Notes under the pieces: model-generated
What the model saw: the letters and a program-made list of their open reading frames with translations, nothing else
The model's database searches: none
Told to the model about the DNA's origin: nothing
Position numbers and translations under genes: made by a program
Source: DASPXY01 sp038227745
Lineage (GTDB): Bacteria; Planctomycetota; Planctomycetia; Gemmatales; Gemmataceae
Reading direction: 5' to 3'
Length of the DNA stretch: 9,714 nucleotides
NCBI GenBank assembly: GCA_038227745.1
Contig: JBBRPS010000375.1
Span: 1 to 9,714 of the forward strand
Shown: in pieces, positions 6,341 through 9,714 of the stretch
How the letters are laid out: each line of letters opens with the position of its first letter
Position numbering within the stretch: the stretch's first letter is position 1

Positions 6341-7264
6341 TCACGCCGCCCGCCGTGCCGCCCCGCAGAGTTCCTGCGCCGGCAGCTGCTGCCCCAGCGC
6401 CCGCACCAGCTCGACGTTGAGCGGGTGGCCGCTCCGGTAGGCGACGAGGTGGCCGTACACGTCGGCCCCCAGCAGCGACAGGTCGCCGATCAGGTCGAGG
6501 ATCTTGTGGCGGGCCGGCTCGTCGGCGTGGCGCAGCCGGTTGTCGATCGGCCCCGCCTTGCCGAAGACCAGCAGGTCGCTCATGCGGGTGCGCGCGCCCA
6601 GCCCCTGGCGGCGCAGCTCGACGGCCTCCTGCTCCAGCAGGAAGGTCCGGCAGTGGGCGAGACTGCGGACGAAGGACGCCGGCGTGACCACCTCGGTGTG
6701 GCTCTGACGGACGATCGGCGCGCCTGGGCCGTAATCGAGCAGATAGCTCACCTTCAGGTCCGGGCGCTCCGACGGGTGCAGCGCCAGCGTCGCGCCGTTC
6801 TGCTCGAGGACGACGCTTTTCTCGACGCACCATACGGCCCGGCGCGCCGCCTGGATGCGGACGCCGGCCCCGGTCAGCGCGTCCACGAAGCCCCGGGCCG
6901 AGCCGTCCAGGCCAGGCGGCTCCGCGGCGTTCAGTTCGAGGAGGCAATTGTCGATGCGCAGCCCAGCGAGGGCGCCGAGGACGTGCTCGACCAGGCTGAC
7001 CGACACGGGCGGCCGGCCGAGCGTGGTGCGGCGGTTGGTGCCGGTGACGTTCTCGACGCAGGCGTCCAGCCGGGCGGCCGGCCCCAGGTCGGTACGCACG
7101 AAGACGACGCCGGTGTCCGGCGGCGCGGGCAGGAAGCGCAGGCGCACGTCGGCGCCGGTCAGGTAGCCGACCCCTTGCACCTCGGCGGCCCGTCCGATGG
7201 TCCGCTGGTAGCGGTAGCAAACCCTTCTCACGTTCTCGTCTTCCTTGACTGGGAGAAACGCCAT
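6341..7264 (-). CDS. lpxC: UDP-3-O-acyl-N-acetylglucosamine deacetylase LpxC
   Basis: LpxC is the cytoplasmic zinc deacetylase that commits UDP-3-O-acyl-GlcNAc to lipid A synthesis. Counting from ATG 7264 (307 residues), the zinc ligands are His94 in EHVLGAL, with catalytic base Glu93, and His253 and Asp257 in HKILDLIGD. GLDGSA (118-123), HCRTF (204-208) and the SGHPLN loop with His280 (278-283) complete the signature. It is a stand-alone LpxC, with no FabZ fusion. The start is uncertain: ATG 7264 has only a weak GGTGG upstream, while GTG 7231 follows AAGGAAG at good spacing and would give 296 residues; the homologous part begins near RYQRTIGRAAEVQGVG either way. It follows the ompH-like gene across a gap holding the 27-bp hairpin at 7403-7470, and precedes the GnnA-like gene by 37 bases, so the latter two are probably one transcript. 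Confidence 0.95.
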   Translation of the reverse strand: MAFLPVKEDENVRRVCYRYQRTIGRAAEVQGVGYLTGADVRLRFLPAPPDTGVVFVRTDLGPAARLDACVENVTGTNRRTTLGRPPVSVSLVEHVLGALAGLRIDNCLLELNAAEPPGLDGSARGFVDALTGAGVRIQAARRAVWCVEKSVVLEQNGATLALHPSERPDLKVSYLLDYGPGAPIVRQSHTEVVTPASFVRSLAHCRTFLLEQEAVELRRQGLGARTRMSDLLVFGKAGPIDNRLRHADEPARHKILDLIGDLSLLGADVYGHLVAYRSGHPLNVELVRALGQQLPAQELCGAARRAA

Positions 7265-7402
7265 CGACCACCGCGGTAATCCGCCCGCGCCGGCGAACCC
7301 CGGCGGCGCGTCGGCAGCCGGAGCGAGTGCGAGTCTCGGCACGAAGTTCCGTTCCGCCGGGCGTCCGCTCAACCCCGCGGGAGGCGGAGGCCCGCAGCGA
7401 AG

Positions 7403-7470
7403 TCCGCAGGTCAGGCTTGCGCGCCTGACTCCTGGGAGAAGATGTCAGGCGCGCAAGCCTGACCTGCGGA
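7403..7470. repeat. Perfect 27-bp inverted repeat with 14-base loop
   Basis: Bases 7403-7429 are the exact reverse complement of 7444-7470, with the loop TCCTGGGAGAAGAT. Each arm holds a smaller hairpin, GTCAGGC-TTGCGC-GCCTGAC at 7410-7429 and its mate at 7444-7463. On the minus strand it starts 17 bases past the ompH-like stop, so it is well placed as a 3' hairpin, but no T-tract follows. The remaining 7265-7402 has no gene and no promoter I would defend, though lpxC may need one there if transcription stops at the hairpin. Confidence 0.9.
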
Positions 7471-7487
7471 GTGTTGTCCGCCGACTC

Positions 7488-8174
7488 TCAGTTCCCGGCT
7501 GGCCGCACGGGCGTGGCCGTCGGCGTCGTGCCCGCCGGGGCGGCGGCGGCCGTCGGGGCGCCGGCGTTCAGGTTGCTCACGACCGCCTGCGTCAGGTCCA
7601 GGCCGGGGGCGATGTACACCGGTACGGCGCAGCCCGTGCTGGCGCTGCCCTGCAGCTTGCGCTGGATGTTGATCGGCGAGTAGATCTCGCTCGGGTTGGT
7701 TCGCTCGTCGTATTGCAGGACGATGTGGTAGCCGTTGGAGACGGCGTACTTCTTCACCGCGTCCTCGACCTCGTGGTAGAGCTGGACGATCTGCTCGTCG
7801 TTCCGCTTGGCGAGGAGCTTCTTGGCCTCCAGGGCGTTGTCCTCGATCTCGCGCTTGCGCTTCTTGATCTCCCCCTCGGCCTGCTCCTTCTGGTTGAAGT
7901 CCGGCCGGGCGACCGCCTCCGTCCACTGCTGCAGGTTCTTGCGCAGCTCCTTGTCGCGCTCCTCGAACGGCTTCGCCAGGAGGCGCAGCTCGTCGTCGAA
8001 GGTCTTGAACTTGTGATAGTTCTTGATGACCTGGACCATGTTGACCACGCCGACGCGCGTCTGAGCGGGGGCCTGGACCGGCCCCGCGGGCACCTGCGCC
8101 CCCAGCCGGCTGCCGAGATAGACCGCCACCCCCAGCGCCGCCATCCCGGCGATCGCACCAAACTTCCTCTTCAC
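7488..8174 (-). CDS. OmpH/Skp-family periplasmic chaperone
   Basis: OmpH/Skp proteins form trimers that hold unfolded outer-membrane proteins in the periplasm on their way to the BAM complex. The 228-residue product begins with a positively charged, hydrophobic export segment (1-26). VGVVNMVQVIKNYHKFK (41-57) is the family's first strand and helix start. Residues 58-145 are a long charged helix typical of the tentacle coiled coil (KKRKREIEDNALEAKKLLAKR, with the run spanning 104-124). GYHIVLQYDE (148-157) is the returning strand. A C-terminal extension (about 160-228) with PVYIAPGLDLTQAVVSNLN (185-203) and an Ala/Pro/Thr tail makes it longer than E. coli Skp; such extensions occur in planctomycete OmpH proteins. 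The start is GTG at 8174 with GAGGAG nine bases upstream. It lies in a minus-strand run leading into lpxC, consistent with an outer-membrane role. Confidence 0.9.
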   Translation of the reverse strand: MKRKFGAIAGMAALGVAVYLGSRLGAQVPAGPVQAPAQTRVGVVNMVQVIKNYHKFKTFDDELRLLAKPFEERDKELRKNLQQWTEAVARPDFNQKEQAEGEIKKRKREIEDNALEAKKLLAKRNDEQIVQLYHEVEDAVKKYAVSNGYHIVLQYDERTNPSEIYSPINIQRKLQGSASTGCAVPVYIAPGLDLTQAVVSNLNAGAPTAAAAPAGTTPTATPVRPAGN

Positions 8175-8288
8175 TGTTCGGTTCTCCTCGTTCGAGTGTG
8201 CCGATCGGCAGCCCCGTCCCGCTCAGGGCCTTGCCATCGGCGGTGGGCAGACGGACCTGTTTCCCCCGGTGTCCCGTAAACGGAGGCG

Positions 8289-8368
8289 TGGGTTTTAGCC
8301 CAGGGGTGCCGGCAGGTCAAGCCGGCTTTCAGGGTAAGCCCTGGGGTTGCAAGCCCCAGGGCCCCTGG
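8289..8368. repeat. Cluster of short stem-loops between the DUF1571 and ompH-like genes
   Basis: Within 80 bases there are TGGG/CCCA (8289-8302), GCCGGC/GCCGGC with a seven-base loop (8308-8326) and a nine-bp stem GCCCTGGGG/CCCCAGGGC (8338-8362). The right arm of the last can instead pair as CCAGGG-C-CCCTGG (8356-8368). The cluster begins five bases after the DUF1571-gene stop on the minus strand. No T-tract follows the longest stem. It is a candidate 3'-end structure that may overlap the ompH promoter. Confidence 0.7.
8292..8320 (-). promoter_or_regulatory. Candidate sigma70-type promoter for the ompH-like gene
   Basis: On the minus strand TTGACC (8320-8315) is followed after 17 bases by TAAAAC (8297-8292), giving five and four matches to the -35 and -10 consensus. 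The start would be near 8285, leaving a leader of about 110 bases. The -10 lies in the loop of a small hairpin within the stem-loop cluster, so the match may be incidental. Confidence 0.25.
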
Positions 8369-8372
8369 ACGT

Positions 8373-9410
8373 TCACTTGCCCCATAGCCGCTCCGGGTCG
8401 AACTCGTCGTCGTGGAAGCGGGCGGGGAACAGGAAACTGTCGTAGCAGTAATACTCGACCTCGCCGCCGCCCTCGTCCTGGGCGACCAGGAGGACGGGGA
8501 AGCGCAGGCTGGGGTCGAAGAACCAGAAGCGCCGGCCGCCCTTCGCCAGGCCAGGCTCGACGCCGGGCGGGACGAGCTGCATGACCGCCTCGACGGGCGC
8601 GTCGAATTCCGGTCGCGTGACCTGGCCGAGGTACTTGAGCGTTCCCAGGCGCGTGTCGCCACGCTCCAGCGCCTCGACGAGCCGGCCGAAGCGGTCGATC
8701 AGCGGGCCGACGCCGTACTCGGTGACGGGGTAGCGGCTGCACGCCAGCAACGACGGGTGGTCCGGCGGCGCCGTCACGTGCTTGCCGGCGCCCGGCCCTC
8801 CCGGGGGACCGTCGCCGACCGCGGTGAGCGTGTGGACGAGGCCGCCGTGGCGGTCCTTGACGTGGACGACCTCGCGCTTGCCGCCCTCCTTGCCGAGCCA
8901 GCGGAGGTAGACGCTCCACGGGCCCTTGCGGAACTTGAGCAGGAGGATCTCTTCGGGCTGGTTCTTGCCGCCGACCTGCTCGCGGCGGCGCAGGCGGACG
9001 ATGTAGCCGTCGGTGGTCGCGTAGCGCTGCTGGGCCAGCCGGTAGAGGGTACCCAGGGGCAAACCGTTCTCGGAGGACGGCGGCAGCGGGCGGCTCTGTG
9101 CCTGGGCGACGGGCGTGAGGCGTTCCGACATGGGCAGTGTGGCCGGCTGGTCGGCGGTCTTCGGGGCCTGGCCCGCGGACGGGAGCGACTCAACGTGATT
9201 GACGAACTGCACTGGGCCGAGGGGGGCGCCCGGCGGCGGGCCGGGGATCTGGAGGGCGGCGGGCTCGGCCACGGCGCGGATGGCGGGGGACGGGGCGACT
9301 CCCTGTCCGGGCGGCGCTGTTCGCCGCGCCGCCGGCCCGACACACCCGAAACCGGCCAGGCCGACCGCGAGGATCGGGAACCAGCGCACCTCGGAGATAC
9401 GGCGTACCAT
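8373..9410 (-). CDS. DUF1571-family envelope protein, possible lipoprotein
   Basis: The biochemical role is unknown; DUF1571 proteins are mostly planctomycete envelope proteins. From ATG 9410 the product has 345 residues. Residues 1-23 form an export signal with Arg3-Arg4, a hydrophobic core and a cysteine at 23 (LAGFGC). That makes a lipoprotein possible, but Phe at -2 and Gly at -3 depart from the usual lipobox. Residues 24-115 are a low-complexity Pro/Ala/Gly stretch. The globular domain (about 116-345) carries the family-like runs YIVRLRRREQV (136-146), ILLLKFRKGPWSVYLRWLG (155-173) and FWFFDP (295-300), and ends EFDPERLWGK. Two more cysteines sit at 224 and 322. A GTG at 9437 in the same frame would add nine residues, but ATG 9410 has GGA at fitting distance and a more typical signal-peptide start. 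It is first in view of the minus-strand run DUF1571-ompH-lpxC-GnnA-like. Confidence 0.8.
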   Translation of the reverse strand: MVRRISEVRWFPILAVGLAGFGCVGPAARRTAPPGQGVAPSPAIRAVAEPAALQIPGPPPGAPLGPVQFVNHVESLPSAGQAPKTADQPATLPMSERLTPVAQAQSRPLPPSSENGLPLGTLYRLAQQRYATTDGYIVRLRRREQVGGKNQPEEILLLKFRKGPWSVYLRWLGKEGGKREVVHVKDRHGGLVHTLTAVGDGPPGGPGAGKHVTAPPDHPSLLACSRYPVTEYGVGPLIDRFGRLVEALERGDTRLGTLKYLGQVTRPEFDAPVEAVMQLVPPGVEPGLAKGGRRFWFFDPSLRFPVLLVAQDEGGGEVEYYCYDSFLFPARFHDDEFDPERLWGK

Positions 9411-9472
9411 GCCAGAATCCGTTCTGCTCAGTGACACCCGGCCCCGGGCGCGTCCTGCTCCCGGGCCACGAC

Positions 9473-9500
9473 ATTACAGCGTCCCTGCAAGAAATGACAG
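9473..9500 (-). promoter_or_regulatory. Candidate sigma70-type promoter for the DUF1571 gene
   Basis: On the minus strand CTGTCA (9500-9495) and TGTAAT (9478-9473) are separated by 16 bases, matching four and five consensus positions. The region is less GC-rich than its surroundings. A start near 9466 would leave a leader of about 56 bases before ATG 9410. This is a pattern match only. Confidence 0.3.
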
Positions 9501-9581
9501 ATGGAATTTCGGCCCACGCCGCGCGGGCGATCCTGTCGCCGTTGCCTGTCGTCTCCGGTCGTCGGGGCCGCGCGGTCAGCC

Positions 9582-9614
9582 CGCGGAGGGAAGCGCTTGC
9601 GATTCCCCTCCGCG
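9582..9614. repeat. Imperfect hairpin
   Basis: CGCGGAGGGAA (9582-9592) pairs with TTCCCCTCCGCG (9603-9614) with a one-base bulge and a ten-base loop. It has no T-tract. It lies 38 bases before the paired palindromic units at the window end and may belong to the same intergenic structure. Confidence 0.6.
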
Positions 9615-9652
9615 AGCTAGAGCGGTTGGCACCGGCGCGTAGCGGTTCGTGG

Positions 9653-9714
9653 CCGACTCGCTCCGCGAGTCGGGGTTGTCAGCACCCGACTCGCGGAGCG
9701 AGTCGGGGTTGTCA
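9653..9714. repeat. Two 29-base palindromic units, both direct and inverted repeats, at the window edge
   Basis: Units at 9653-9681 and 9686-9714 are separated by GCAC. Each is a hairpin with 9-bp arms (CCGACTCGC and GCGAGTCGG) plus the tail GGTTGTCA. They differ only in the three-base loop, TCC in the first and its reverse complement GGA in the second. As a result 9653-9674 and 9685-9706 also form a perfect 22-bp inverted repeat with a ten-base loop. The second unit ends exactly at the window edge, so more copies may follow. Confidence 0.88.

Larger units (their letters stand above)
9411..9714. other. Intergenic region at the right window edge
   Basis: These 304 bases lie upstream of the DUF1571 gene. 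They hold a promoter candidate (9473-9500), an imperfect hairpin (9582-9614) and the paired palindromic units at the very end (9653-9714). I find no credible gene on either strand. The neighbouring gene to the right is outside the window, so I cannot tell whether the repeats mark its 3' end. Confidence 0.6.

Noticed and set aside
5143..6420. 425-codon plus-strand open frame
   Set aside because: It begins inside the hairpin at 5124-5196 and is antisense to the dehydrogenase gene, with low-complexity composition.
6155..7279. 374-codon plus-strand open frame
   Set aside because: It is antisense to lpxC, whose catalytic motifs are all present on the minus strand.
8412..9434. 340-codon plus-strand open frame
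   Set aside because: It is antisense to the DUF1571 gene and shows only Ala/Arg/Asp/Leu-rich text without a domain.
9653..9714. Possible start of a CRISPR array
   Set aside because: Two 29-base repeats are separated by only four bases, with no spacer of useful length and no cas genes in view; palindromic repeat units fit better.

Overview
The window looks like a stretch of chromosome from a high-GC, Gram-negative planctomycete, probably close to Gemmata. This rests on gene content: a DUF1571 lipoprotein-like gene, a secreted Pro/Ala-rich protein with Ig/FN3-like folds, an OmpH-type chaperone with a C-terminal extension, single-domain LpxC, and long intergenic palindromes. It is an inference from family knowledge; no database was consulted. 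There are seven protein genes, six on the minus strand and one (larB) on the plus strand. I see no rRNA, tRNA, CRISPR array, transposase or phage gene.

Layout. Bases 1-2016 (minus) hold the first 672 codons of a SWIM-type SNF2 helicase whose C-terminus lies outside the left edge. Its upstream gap (2017-2341) carries an extended -10 promoter candidate and a near-perfect 66-base loopless palindrome. Bases 2342-4114 (minus) encode a secreted 590-residue protein that looks like a duplicated two-domain Ig-like module (A-B-linker-A-B). A 226-base divergent gap separates it from larB (4341-5117, plus), the carboxylase of nickel-pincer cofactor synthesis. larB converges on a Gfo/Idh/MocA dehydrogenase (5212-6303, minus), with a perfect 33-bp hairpin between the stop codons.

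From the right edge leftward the minus strand reads DUF1571 protein (8373-9410), OmpH/Skp-like chaperone (7488-8174), lpxC (6341-7264) and the dehydrogenase. The last two are 37 bases apart and are probably cotranscribed. Together these genes point to outer-membrane biogenesis: LpxC commits UDP-3-acyl-GlcNAc to lipid A, the dehydrogenase resembles GnnA, which starts conversion of UDP-GlcNAc to its 3-amino form, and the OmpH-like protein would chaperone outer-membrane proteins in the periplasm.

The most distinctive feature is a set of intergenic palindromes (2135-2200, 5124-5196, 7403-7470, 8289-8368, 9582-9614, 9653-9714). They differ in sequence, but the longer ones share a plan in which each arm of a long hairpin contains a smaller palindrome. 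They sit in the tandem and convergent gaps, and are absent from the divergent gap and from the short lpxC-dehydrogenase gap. No completely new multi-gene system is evident; the palindrome set, the duplicated secreted protein and the lpxC-GnnA-like pair deserve the closest look.
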